64,000 bases of DNA, from positions 1 through 64,000 of the forward strand of contig NZ_JAJUBC010000004.1 of the NCBI RefSeq assembly GCF_028683095.1, given 5' to 3'. This document shows positions 8,215 to 17,112 of this stretch, in pieces. The stretch comes from Enterovibrio gelatinilyticus. Its GTDB lineage: Bacteria; Pseudomonadota; Gammaproteobacteria; Enterobacterales; Vibrionaceae. The number at the start of each line of letters is the position of its first letter. Positions within the stretch are counted from its first letter, which is position 1. The notes beneath the pieces were generated by a model. It had not been told where the DNA came from and ran no database searches. It saw nothing but the letters and a program-made list of their open reading frames with translations. The translations under genes and the position numbers were made by a program.

Positions 8215-9147
8215 TTATCGCGTCATTTTTCTAATTATATATAGAGGCCTTTTCTTGTTTTCATCAAATGACTTGCCTACATACACGCCTAGTATCCCCA
8301 AATTAAATATGACAATACCACCAATGAAATACAATGAAACGATAAGGCTTGTCCAACCTTCAACGGTCACACCATTCACCCACGAGTACAAGAGAATGTA
8401 GGAACCATAGAGCAGGGAAAGAAATGACATCAAAAAGCCAAACTTGATCGATAACCTTAGTGGTTTGTCTGAATATGCAATAATTGTTTCAGTTGCCAAT
8501 TTAAACAAAGCTCGATATGTATAACTTGAATCACCATCATATCTTGTTGAATGCTCAGCTTGGATCGAGGTTGTTTTAAATCCCATCCAGGAAATAAGTG
8601 CGCCAAAGAATCGAAGTTTTTCTCTCATCTGCAGAAAACTAACAACTACTTGACGCGACATTATACGAAAGTTACCGCTGTCACCATCAAATTTCATATC
8701 AGCCAGATAACTAAACAGCTTGTAAAATAACTTAGAAGTAATACGCTTTAACGGTGGATCTTGACGACGCCCTCTCAATGCAAGCACAATATCGAAACCT
8801 TCTTGTGCTTTGCTATAAAGTCTAGGTATCTCTTCTGGTCTGTCTTGTAGGTCACAATCCATAACCACCACCCAGTCACCTTTAGCATGATCCAATCCAG
8901 CAGTAATTCCATAATGTTGCCCGAAGTTTCTACTAAATTGCATTCCAAGCACCCTTGGATCTCTACTTGAAAGTGTTTCTATTTTTTCCCAAGACCCATC
9001 ATTACCACAGTCTTCGACAAGTATGATTTCGAAATTTTTTGTTATAATCTCTAGTGATGACACCAGTCTATTGTAAAGCTCATCTATGCAGTTTTTCGCT
9101 TTGTACACTGGTACTACAACGGAAATATGTGGTTCCATGATTTTCAC
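8215..9147 (-). CDS. GtrB/ArnC-like polyprenyl-phosphate glycosyltransferase (GT2)
   Basis: 310 residues. The N-terminal GT2 catalytic domain begins ISVVVPVYKAK, with VEDCGNDGS and the metal-binding MDCDLQD near residue 97. Two transmembrane segments lie at about 232-255 and 265-290. This architecture (DPM1/GtrB/ArnC) is used to load a sugar onto undecaprenyl phosphate at the cytoplasmic face. The GtrA gene follows directly. With WecE and the formyltransferase downstream, the likely sugar is an N-formylated 4-amino-6-deoxy hexose, but donor specificity is inferred. Confidence 0.85.
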   Translation of the reverse strand: MKIMEPHISVVVPVYKAKNCIDELYNRLVSSLEIITKNFEIILVEDCGNDGSWEKIETLSSRDPRVLGMQFSRNFGQHYGITAGLDHAKGDWVVVMDCDLQDRPEEIPRLYSKAQEGFDIVLALRGRRQDPPLKRITSKLFYKLFSYLADMKFDGDSGNFRIMSRQVVVSFLQMREKLRFFGALISWMGFKTTSIQAEHSTRYDGDSSYTYRALFKLATETIIAYSDKPLRLSIKFGFLMSFLSLLYGSYILLYSWVNGVTVEGWTSLIVSLYFIGGIVIFNLGILGVYVGKSFDENKKRPLYIIRKMTR

Positions 9148-9218
9148 ACCTACAATTTAAGTGAATCATCCGTTAAAGTTCGAACTTTAAAAAGTCAAAT
9201 CTATGAACTTATAGTTTT

Positions 9219-11150
9219 CTAAGCTCGTACTAACTTATCTGCTTCTTTTTTTGCTTTGTTCCAAACGAGATCTTCAATTCCATTCGTTGGATTGAAATCT
9301 ATCGGTGCTTCTATAAGAAGTCGTCGGATTTCTTCATGGTTAAATTTGTGGCATGCATCATCAAGTCGAGACAATATATCAGCGTATTCTCCGAGGGTTA
9401 AAAACCTTTCATTCGCTGTCATTATGCGCTCATGCTCTGTTCTAGAAACGTCATCTCCAATGAGCAGTTCTTCATACAATTTCTCTCCAGGTCGGAGACC
9501 AGAAAAACTAATCTCTATATCTCCATTTGGGTTGCTTTCATTCTTAACTTCCAAACCTGACAAGTTCACTAGGTTTGCTGCAAGATCAACAATCTTCACA
9601 GGCTCGCCCATATCCAGTACGAAAACATCACCTCCATTACCCATTGCACCGGCTTGTACAACAAGTTGCGCGGCTTCGGGTATCGTCATGAAATAACGTA
9701 TGATATCTGGATGAGTTACGGTTATTGGTCCACCCTGGTTGATCTGCTTCTTGAATAGAGGAATCACGGAGCCCGATGAGCCAAGTACATTTCCAAAACG
9801 AACCATACAAAAACGCGTTCCGGTGTCTTTTTCTTTTTCAATTTCCGCTAACGCTTGCAAACCAAGTTCTGCCATGCGTTTTGTTGCACCCATAACATTA
9901 GTTGGCCTTACAGCTTTGTCTGTCGAAATTAGAACAAATGACTCTACGCCAGCATCTATTGCTGCTTTCGCTGTAACGTAAGTTCCAAATACATTGTTCC
10001 TTACACCTTCAACGACATTGAACTCAACCAATGGGACGTGCTTATACGCAGCAGCATGATAAACAGTCTGCACCGAGAACGATTTCATAATATTGAAAAG
10101 GCGATTTTGCCTCTGAACCGACCCCAACAAAGGAATAAGAGTTGTTTTACTATCTGATTCAGTAATAAGTTGATTTAGTTCTTTCTCCAAGCTATATAAA
10201 GCAAATTCTGACAGCTCAAATAGTACTAGTGACGCTGGCTTGGCTTTTAATATTTGACGACAAAGTTCTGCCCCGATGGAACCACCCGCACCTGTTACCA
10301 TCACTACTTTGTTCTTGATATTTGCTTCCATCAGGCAATTTTTTGGCGGAACGGGGTCTCGCCCCAAGAGGTCTTCGATTTCGACATCTTTCACTTCATC
10401 GATCTGAGCTTTACCCGTCATGATGTCTTCAATTGAAGGTATCGTTAACACTTCTACAGGTAGATCTACCAATGAATCGATAATTTCCTTTCGACGTGAC
10501 CGGGTTTCGCTAGGGAGTGCTAGCATTACCTGAGAGATACGATACCTTTCTATTAACTTGGCTATTCTTTCAGGACTATTGACTTTTAAACCCAGTATTA
10601 CTTTATTTATAAGTGCTTTATCTTCATCTATAAATCCAATTACTCTCGAGGACTCAGATGACCTTAATGCTAGAGCAAGTTGTCGTCCACTACTACCCGC
10701 TCCATAGATCAACACCCTATGGCCACCCTTACTAGATAACTGCGAGACCAGCACACGAGCTACTAATCTAGTTCCGCCACATAGTATGCAAAGGTACGCG
10801 CCATAAATAAGGGGCACTGAACGAGGCACAGCCGCTCCAAAGTAATATGAAAGCAACGCTATTGAGAGCGTTGAGAAAAGCGTACCAGTGGCAACGACTG
10901 CAAGCGCATGAAATGTCAGATATCTAAGGATGGCTCTATATAAGCCAAGTTGGAAAAAGCAAAAGATTGTCGTTAATATCGTACCCAACAAAACATACTG
11001 ATCGAGACGATCATAAGCCATTTCAATGTGGCCAATACGAGTCCAGTAAGCAGCGTAGAACGCAAAAATAACAAAAAACACGTCAAATGCTACACTAAGT
11101 ACTAATTTTTTAGAGCGTGATATACTCCATATCTGTTCGAAGTGAATCAT
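9219..11150 (-). CDS. membrane-bound UDP-GlcNAc 4,6-dehydratase (PglF/WbpM/CapD type)
   Basis: 643 residues. The first 130 carry four transmembrane helices, and a CoA-binding-like Rossmann domain follows (YGAGSSGRQLA near residue 150). The dehydratase domain starts VTGAGGSIGAELCRQI near residue 285. STDKAVRPTNVMGATKR is the characteristic active-site block, in which Met replaces the usual SDR Tyr. The enzyme makes UDP-2-acetamido-4-keto-2,6-dideoxyhexose. It overlaps the preceding sugar-transferase gene by four bases, and an SDR gene lies just before that. The trio would make and mount the first O-unit sugar (QuiNAc- or FucNAc-like). Confidence 0.88.
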   Translation of the reverse strand: MIHFEQIWSISRSKKLVLSVAFDVFFVIFAFYAAYWTRIGHIEMAYDRLDQYVLLGTILTTIFCFFQLGLYRAILRYLTFHALAVVATGTLFSTLSIALLSYYFGAAVPRSVPLIYGAYLCILCGGTRLVARVLVSQLSSKGGHRVLIYGAGSSGRQLALALRSSESSRVIGFIDEDKALINKVILGLKVNSPERIAKLIERYRISQVMLALPSETRSRRKEIIDSLVDLPVEVLTIPSIEDIMTGKAQIDEVKDVEIEDLLGRDPVPPKNCLMEANIKNKVVMVTGAGGSIGAELCRQILKAKPASLVLFELSEFALYSLEKELNQLITESDSKTTLIPLLGSVQRQNRLFNIMKSFSVQTVYHAAAYKHVPLVEFNVVEGVRNNVFGTYVTAKAAIDAGVESFVLISTDKAVRPTNVMGATKRMAELGLQALAEIEKEKDTGTRFCMVRFGNVLGSSGSVIPLFKKQINQGGPITVTHPDIIRYFMTIPEAAQLVVQAGAMGNGGDVFVLDMGEPVKIVDLAANLVNLSGLEVKNESNPNGDIEISFSGLRPGEKLYEELLIGDDVSRTEHERIMTANERFLTLGEYADILSRLDDACHKFNHEEIRRLLIEAPIDFNPTNGIEDLVWNKAKKEADKLVRA

Positions 11151-11713
11151 CGGTTACCTTCTTTGTTCTTTACTGCATCACCGCTACCATTACCTTTTAC
11201 TGTGAGTAAAATATATTTAAAATAGCTTTTTAAGGTCAGTGTATTTAGCATATCTCGATCCGTTATTGCGAGTAATTCCGGAGTCGACATATCAATATTG
11301 CTAACCTGAGCAAGCCCTGTAATTCCGGGAAGAACATCATAAACACCTTGTTTTGTTCTTGCCTCTATGAGTTCTTCTTGATTAAAAAGATTTGGCCTAG
11401 GCCCAACCAAGCTCATTTCACCTTTAACAACATTTATAAGTTGTGGCAATTCATCAATCTTTGTTTTTCTGAGCACTTTACCCATTTTTGTAATTGATTG
11501 TTCATTTGCAAGATGACTTGCTACTGACTCTGTTTCAACCTTCATAGTTCGAAACTTTATCAAATTAAAAGGCTTCTTACCTTTTCCCACACGCGTTTGG
11601 ATGAAAATTGGAGAGCCGTTATCAAAATAGCCGATTATAGTTACAACTAGAAGAATAGGTAGCGTGAAAATCAACCCGGTCACTGCAAGTAAAAAGTCGA
11701 AAAAACGAATCAT
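11147..11713 (-). CDS. initiating sugar-phosphate transferase (monotopic PglC-like)
   Basis: 188 residues, the small monotopic phosphoglycosyl transferase form. One N-terminal re-entrant helix (FFDFLLAVTGLIF), then RVGKGKKPFNLIKFRTM, TKIDELPQL with the catalytic Asp-Glu pair near residue 88, and SLVGPRP. Such enzymes move a sugar 1-phosphate from UDP-sugar to undecaprenyl phosphate, starting each repeat unit. It overlaps the PglF-type dehydratase gene by four bases, which supports a QuiNAc-, FucNAc- or diNAcBac-type substrate. Confidence 0.9.
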   Translation of the reverse strand: MIRFFDFLLAVTGLIFTLPILLVVTIIGYFDNGSPIFIQTRVGKGKKPFNLIKFRTMKVETESVASHLANEQSITKMGKVLRKTKIDELPQLINVVKGEMSLVGPRPNLFNQEELIEARTKQGVYDVLPGITGLAQVSNIDMSTPELLAITDRDMLNTLTLKSYFKYILLTVKGNGSGDAVKNKEGNR

Positions 11714-11723
11714 ATAATTCTTC

Positions 11724-12593
11724 TTATTTATTTTGTGATAATTGTTTATATCTGGCCGTACTTACAACAAAGTCACCAAATATTTGCTCATACATTTTCT
11801 GTTTTCTAGATAACTTAGCGATTAATTTGAATAGAGCTTTAGGAATAGGCAACTGAACTATTGACTTATTCTGCCTTTTTGCCATCCAATTTATCAGTTC
11901 CTTAGTAGATAATGAATTGTCATCTGCTACTAAGTAGATGTTCTCTTCTAACTTTTCTATTGTAGCTATGTTAGTAAGCGCTTTCGTCAAACTCTCAACA
12001 GATATGTAGTGCCTACTATTATTAGCACATCCAAATGGCAGAAAATGAGCTTTTTGTACTAGTTTCATGAGTATTTTAAGATTACCTTTCACACCTTCTC
12101 CGTAAACTAAGGGGGAGCGTACAATCACGATTTCAATGTCTTGAGTGTCATTCAGTTTAAGTAGACTTTGCTCGCAGAGAAATTTAGCGTTTGATGCTGT
12201 ATCTTTTGGATTCGTAGGTGTTAACTCGGAAACCACGTCTTTTGTAGACGCCATACCATGGACGATTGTAGAGCTAAGGAAAATGAATCGCTTAATCCCA
12301 TATTTAGCCGCTCGTTTTGCAAATGATATGACAGCCAAATTATTGACGTCGTTGACTCTAACATCATCGACCTCAGACAACGCTTCATGTGCGATTCCCG
12401 CTAGATAAATGACTGTATCGCACCCTTCAAAGAGCTCAGGATCATCAGGGCATTGACAAATATCATTCACAACATACTGCTCGGCATGTTCAATATTAGG
12501 CTGATGCGTTCTGACCACAATACGCTTCACATGGTGTTGGTCTAATATATGTTTGCCAATAAAGCCTGTCGCTCCTGTTACTAGTATCGACAT
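11724..12593 (-). CDS. NAD-dependent epimerase/reductase (WbpV/WreQ-like SDR) with an altered active site
   Basis: 289 residues, extended-SDR fold. Nucleotide-binding GATGFIG is at the N-terminus, then VIYLAGIAHE, FLSSTIVHG and VRSPLVYGEGVKG. Context before a PglC-like transferase and a PglF-type dehydratase suggests a 4-keto reductase making UDP-QuiNAc or UDP-FucNAc. The YxxxK motif reads ASNAK: Lys is present but Tyr is replaced by Ala, which I checked in the DNA codons. Either another residue supplies the proton or activity is reduced. Ten bases separate it from the transferase gene. Confidence 0.75.
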   Translation of the reverse strand: MSILVTGATGFIGKHILDQHHVKRIVVRTHQPNIEHAEQYVVNDICQCPDDPELFEGCDTVIYLAGIAHEALSEVDDVRVNDVNNLAVISFAKRAAKYGIKRFIFLSSTIVHGMASTKDVVSELTPTNPKDTASNAKFLCEQSLLKLNDTQDIEIVIVRSPLVYGEGVKGNLKILMKLVQKAHFLPFGCANNSRHYISVESLTKALTNIATIEKLEENIYLVADDNSLSTKELINWMAKRQNKSIVQLPIPKALFKLIAKLSRKQKMYEQIFGDFVVSTARYKQLSQNK

Positions 12594-12597
12594 TGTC

Positions 12598-13803
12598 TTA
12601 CACCTCTATTAATGCCTCTAACGATTTTTCTAATCTGGATACAAGGTGCTGTTTGTTGAACTGAGTTGAAGCGTACTCATAGCCATTCTTACCTAGTTGT
12701 GCTCTTTCAGCATCGCTAAGAGAAAGAAATTTAACAATATTTTCAAATAAGAGATTGAATTTACCTGAGTCGCAGGTTAACCCGCAATGTGCATCTTTGA
12801 TCAATTGGGACGCAGCTCCGTCTATCATCCCCAAAACAGGTAACGATGCCAGCATATAGGATTGTACTTTGCCTGGAACGGTACGAGAAAAGATATCATC
12901 ACTTTTAAGTGTTACAAGTGCAGCATCTGCTTTACTGTAGAAGTTCGGCATCGCTTCCAAAGGGTGCTGTCCAAGTAATACGATTATGTCTTCCAGAGCA
13001 AAACGAGCAATTTCCTCTTCCAACTGCAAGCGTCGCCTTCCGTCTCCCACAATGCTAAAGACAACATTTAGTTGCTCTTGCTTAACAAGCTTTGCACATT
13101 CGACGATAGCATCAAAGTCTTGTGCATCGCCGATGTTGCCAGCAAAGAGTATATTAACAACTCCCGAATCGGATGGTGAACGCTCGATCGAAAATAGGTC
13201 TTCTGCCCAATTTGGGAAAATCAATGTTGGAGTGTCAGATTTATCACGTTGTCGTATTGCCGATAAATAGGCTTCCGACTGCGCGAGAATCAAATCGCAG
13301 TTGCCATATATATACGATACTAACTTACCAATGAGGTTTATTGCTTTCTCGGATTTTACGATTCCTACCGCTTGTAACGATTCAGGCCATAAATCTAGTG
13401 ACCACATAGCTAGTGGGATTTTTTTGTTTTTCTTTATCGCTATGGCTGGTAACACTGATGTCACAGGACTCAATTGACATGCAAGAATTACATCAAATTG
13501 CTTATCTTTGAATTTCCTCACCCCATTGAATGTTGCTGAAACAGCGAAAGAAACGTAATTTAGAAGCAAGTTGATACTCCCCGTTTTACGGGGAAGCATC
13601 GGTACACGTAAGACCTCAATACCTTGGAAGTTCGAAAAATTATGCGGTGCTTCTACATATTCCGAAAAGAAGACTCCATCAGGATAGTTTGGTTTGCCCG
13701 TTAAGACTGTTACTTCGTGGCCTTGCTCATGTAGGGCGCAGACCAGGTCGTTGATCCTAAAATTCTCGGGCCAAAAGTATTGTGATACGACGAGTATTTT
13801 CAT
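12598..13803 (-). CDS. wbuB: WbuB-type glycosyltransferase, family 4 (probable FucNAc transferase)
   Basis: 401 residues, a GT-B fold. It opens MKILVVSQYFWPENFRIND, continues LTGKPNYPDG and SLDLWPESL, and has a C-terminal GT4 domain with FAGNIGDAQDF near residue 220. This opening is characteristic of WbuB/WbjE proteins that transfer L-FucNAc. It follows the fnlABC genes for UDP-L-FucNAc with no intergenic space. The sugar assignment is by family and neighbours. Confidence 0.82.
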   Translation of the reverse strand: MKILVVSQYFWPENFRINDLVCALHEQGHEVTVLTGKPNYPDGVFFSEYVEAPHNFSNFQGIEVLRVPMLPRKTGSINLLLNYVSFAVSATFNGVRKFKDKQFDVILACQLSPVTSVLPAIAIKKNKKIPLAMWSLDLWPESLQAVGIVKSEKAINLIGKLVSYIYGNCDLILAQSEAYLSAIRQRDKSDTPTLIFPNWAEDLFSIERSPSDSGVVNILFAGNIGDAQDFDAIVECAKLVKQEQLNVVFSIVGDGRRRLQLEEEIARFALEDIIVLLGQHPLEAMPNFYSKADAALVTLKSDDIFSRTVPGKVQSYMLASLPVLGMIDGAASQLIKDAHCGLTCDSGKFNLLFENIVKFLSLSDAERAQLGKNGYEYASTQFNKQHLVSRLEKSLEALIEV

Positions 13804-14937
13804 TTAGTTATATTGTTTCCAAACAACACGCTTTACGTAGTCCGTATACGAATGAATGATTCGTACCACTTTGTCCGACACATTTGGCATTGTGTAATCT
13901 GACACTTCTCGTAACAAACGGGTTTCGCCACGTGGCTGAGTTTCCAAAATCGCTAACGCTTGAAGTACACGCTCGACTTCTAAACCAACCATCATGACTG
14001 AAGCTTCTTCGAAGCCTTCTGGGCGCTCGTGTGCTTCTCGCAGATTTAGTGCTGGGAAGTTCATGATAGACGATTCTTCAGTGATCGTGCCGCTATCAGA
14101 CAGCGCTGCTTTAGCATTCTTCTGAAGGTGGTTGTAGTCATGGAAGCCCAGAGGCTTAAGTAGTTGAACATTTTCATGGAAAGTAATTCCTTGCTGTTCA
14201 ATACGAGCACGCGTTCTAGGGTGCGTTGATACGATAACCGGATAACCGTATTTCTCGGCGACCGTATTAAGAATACAAGCTAGCTTTTCAAGTTGTTTCG
14301 GTGAATCAACGTTTTCTTCACGGTGAGCACTTACGACAAAGAACTTGTTTGCTTCAAGACCCAACCTTGATAGAACATCGGAAGCATCGATGTTATCCAT
14401 ATAGTGATTGAGTACTTCGTACATAGGACTGCCCGTTTTTACGACTCGGTCAGGACTAATGCCCTCGGCCAATAGGTAGTCTCTCGCGATTGTGCTGTAG
14501 GTCAGGTTGATATCTGAAATATGGTCCACAATTTTGCGATTTGTTTCCTCTGGTACTCGCTGGTCAAAACAACGATTACCAGCTTCCATGTGGAAAATAG
14601 GCACTTTGCGTCGTTTTGCTGGCAGTGCAGAAATACAAGAATTTGTATCTCCAAGAACTAACATCGCATCTGGCTGAACTTCAGCAAGCGCTTGATCGAC
14701 TTTGATGATAACTTGCCCGATAGTTTCAGCCGCGCTACTACCCGCAGCATCCAAGAAGTAATCAGGCTTTCTTACACCAAGATCGTTAAAAAAGACTTGA
14801 TTCAATTCGTAGTCGTAATTCTGACCAGTATGTACCAATACGTGTTCGCAGTGATCATCCAGCTTAGCAAGAACGCGCGATAGTCTGATAATTTCTGGTC
14901 TAGTACCCACTACCGACATGACTTTTAATTTTTTCAT
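13804..14937 (-). CDS. fnlC: UDP-N-acetylglucosamine/-fucosamine 2-epimerase (FnlC/WbjD)
   Basis: 377 residues of the non-hydrolysing UDP-GlcNAc 2-epimerase family: SVVGTRPEIIRLS at the N-terminus, HTGQNYDYELN, FHMEAGNRCFDQRVPEE near residue 115, SAHREENVDS and DSGTITEESS. As the third enzyme of UDP-L-FucNAc synthesis it inverts C2 of the intermediate made by FnlA and FnlB, which are encoded directly upstream (four-base overlap). Its near-complete identity to WbjD-type blocks and the three-gene order make the assignment strong. Confidence 0.9.
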   Translation of the reverse strand: MKKLKVMSVVGTRPEIIRLSRVLAKLDDHCEHVLVHTGQNYDYELNQVFFNDLGVRKPDYFLDAAGSSAAETIGQVIIKVDQALAEVQPDAMLVLGDTNSCISALPAKRRKVPIFHMEAGNRCFDQRVPEETNRKIVDHISDINLTYSTIARDYLLAEGISPDRVVKTGSPMYEVLNHYMDNIDASDVLSRLGLEANKFFVVSAHREENVDSPKQLEKLACILNTVAEKYGYPVIVSTHPRTRARIEQQGITFHENVQLLKPLGFHDYNHLQKNAKAALSDSGTITEESSIMNFPALNLREAHERPEGFEEASVMMVGLEVERVLQALAILETQPRGETRLLREVSDYTMPNVSDKVVRIIHSYTDYVKRVVWKQYN

Positions 14938-16040
14938 TCAATTACCCTTGCAAACGTATCAGGTTTTTCTCTATCAAATACTTCGTTAGCCCAAAGCATA
15001 ACGATGAGTTCATCTTCACCAATATTTGTGACATCGTGAGTCCAGCCAGGAACAGTTTCTACGACTCTGAAATCATCTCCACTTACGATTTCTTCATAGA
15101 ACTCACCCGATTCAATCTGTTGAAACTTGAAATTGGCTTGTCCTTTGATTACGAGAAATTTTTCGTTTTTCGTATGGTGGTAATGCCCACCCCGAGTGAT
15201 TCCAGGATGCGCTGTAAAGAAAGACACTTGACCAGCTTCTTTCGTTTTCAAGAGTTCACAAAATGTACCGCGAGGATCTTGGTAAGATGGGACGGTATAA
15301 GTGAATTGTGATGGTTTGAAATAGCTGATGTAGGTTGAATACAACGCTCTTTCTAAGCCAACACCGACATTTTCAACGATGAGGCTATCTCGGCTTTCTT
15401 TAAACTTGTAAAGGAGACCCGCAATTTCACCGACTGTCGTAGGATAAACAGTTTCAACTGTTTGAATACCCGACGTCAACGTCCCTGACAAATGTCGACA
15501 GAAGCTATCACAAACATCGTCAATGTATACCAAGCTGACTTTCGCTGATTCATCATTGATTGTCAGGGGTAAATCATTTGCCACATTGTGACAAAACGTG
15601 GCGACAGCCGAGTTGTAATTAGGCCGGCACCATTTGCCAAACACATTCGGCAAACGATAGACGAATACATCTGCTCCGGTATCGCGACCATAGGCTAGAA
15701 CAGCTTCTTCTGCGCCCGCTTTGCTCCGTCCATACGCTGTTGAGCCTTCGGCATGTATAGAAGAAGTAATTAGAAGAGGTGTTTTCTTACCTGCAGACTG
15801 CAAGACATCGATGATTTTCTGAGTAAGATCAGTGTTACCTTCTTTAAACTCACGATCATCTTTCGGTCTGTTGACGCCAGCTAAATGAAATACAAAGTCA
15901 GCTTCTAACAACGCGTCCGCCAAGTCACTGCTCGAACTGTCTCGATCAATACAGATAAGATCGCTAAAACCCTGCTCAGTTAAGAAAAACGTAAGATTTT
16001 TCCCAATGAACCCTTTGGCACCTGTCACCAATATTTTCAT
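14934..16040 (-). CDS. fnlB: UDP-L-FucNAc biosynthesis reductase/epimerase CapF (FnlB/WbjC)
   Basis: A two-domain protein of 368 residues. The N-terminal SDR has VTGAKGFIGKN and YGRSK, so the catalytic Tyr is intact. The C-terminal cupin-like domain, from about residue 240, has HYHHTKNEKFLVIKG as metal ligands. CapF/WbjC epimerises at C3 and reduces the 4-keto group. I place the start at ATG 16038-16040 (AGGA nine bases upstream, thirteen bases after the previous stop) and not at an in-frame ATG 36 bases earlier that would overlap fnlA. Confidence 0.9.
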   Translation of the reverse strand: MKILVTGAKGFIGKNLTFFLTEQGFSDLICIDRDSSSSDLADALLEADFVFHLAGVNRPKDDREFKEGNTDLTQKIIDVLQSAGKKTPLLITSSIHAEGSTAYGRSKAGAEEAVLAYGRDTGADVFVYRLPNVFGKWCRPNYNSAVATFCHNVANDLPLTINDESAKVSLVYIDDVCDSFCRHLSGTLTSGIQTVETVYPTTVGEIAGLLYKFKESRDSLIVENVGVGLERALYSTYISYFKPSQFTYTVPSYQDPRGTFCELLKTKEAGQVSFFTAHPGITRGGHYHHTKNEKFLVIKGQANFKFQQIESGEFYEEIVSGDDFRVVETVPGWTHDVTNIGEDELIVMLWANEVFDREKPDTFARVIE

Positions 16041-16053
16041 GGAACGCGTCCTA

Positions 16054-17088
16054 TCAATCGTTGTTTTTCGACACAAGCTTCTGGATAAAGTCCAGCTTCA
16101 ACAGGAGGGTTTTCATACCTTCCACATCAAGCCTTTCAGTGTTGTGAGAGTTATAGTCTTCCAACTCAGTGATGCGTGGGTCACCATCTTCTACGAATTT
16201 GCCGTAGTTCAAGTCACGCAAATCCGGGGGCACTTGGAAATAGTCGCCATGGTCAATAGCAGATACCATTTCTTCTCTGCTCAAAAGCGCTTCGTAGAGC
16301 TTTTCACCGTGTCGCGTACCGATGGTGTTAACAGGATGCTCTGGCACTCCTAACAACTCTTTGAGTGCTGTCGCTAATACTTCAATAGTCGCTGCTGGCG
16401 CCTTCTGCACAAAAATGTCCCCATTCTTGCCGTTCTCAAACGCATACAGAACCAAATCAACGGCATCACCCAGTGTCATCATGAAGCGTGTCATATTAGG
16501 ATCTGTAAGAGTCAGAGCCTTACCTTCGTTTATGAAATCAACAAATAGAGGGATCACTGAACCGCGTGAAGCCATCACATTTCCATAGCGCGTCCCGCAA
16601 ATCATCGTTTTGCTTTCATCAACATTACGAGACTTAGCCACCATCACTTTTTCCATCATCGCTTTGGAGATTCCCATAGCGTTGATCGGATATACGGCTT
16701 TGTCAGTGCTCAAGCAAACTACACGAGAGACTTCATTGGCAATCGCAGCCTCAAGCACGTTCTCTGTGCCTATGACATTGGTTTTAACTGCTTCCATTGG
16801 ATGGAATTCGCAAGAAGGCACCTGCTTAAGCGCTGCTGCGTGGTAGATGAAATCCACACCTCGGGAGGCATTTAAAATACTGCTATAATCTCTTACATCA
16901 CCGATATAGAACTTCAGTTTGGGGTTATTATATTTTTTTCGCATGTCATCTTGTTTTTTCTCGTCACGAGAAAAAATACGAATCTCTTTGATGTCTGTAT
17001 CAAGAAACCGATCCAGTACAGCATTACCAAACGAACCCGTCCCGCCGGTGATCAACAATACTTTATCTAAAAAAACGTTCGAGCTCAT
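16054..17088 (-). CDS. fnlA: UDP-GlcNAc 4,6-dehydratase/5-epimerase (FnlA/WbjB/CapE)
   Basis: A 344-residue soluble SDR: LITGGTGSFGNAVL near the N-terminus, FSRDEKKQ, AAALKQVPSCE and LSTDKAVYPINAMG with the Met-containing active site of inverting 4,6-dehydratases. It starts the UDP-L-FucNAc branch. An in-frame ATG nine bases upstream leaves no room for the ribosome site, so I prefer ATG 17086-17088, with AGGA at a normal distance. fnlA-fnlB-fnlC-wbuB are consecutive. Confidence 0.9.
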   Translation of the reverse strand: MSSNVFLDKVLLITGGTGSFGNAVLDRFLDTDIKEIRIFSRDEKKQDDMRKKYNNPKLKFYIGDVRDYSSILNASRGVDFIYHAAALKQVPSCEFHPMEAVKTNVIGTENVLEAAIANEVSRVVCLSTDKAVYPINAMGISKAMMEKVMVAKSRNVDESKTMICGTRYGNVMASRGSVIPLFVDFINEGKALTLTDPNMTRFMMTLGDAVDLVLYAFENGKNGDIFVQKAPAATIEVLATALKELLGVPEHPVNTIGTRHGEKLYEALLSREEMVSAIDHGDYFQVPPDLRDLNYGKFVEDGDPRITELEDYNSHNTERLDVEGMKTLLLKLDFIQKLVSKNND

Positions 17089-17112
17089 AATCAGCATTCC
17101 TATAAATCTAAT

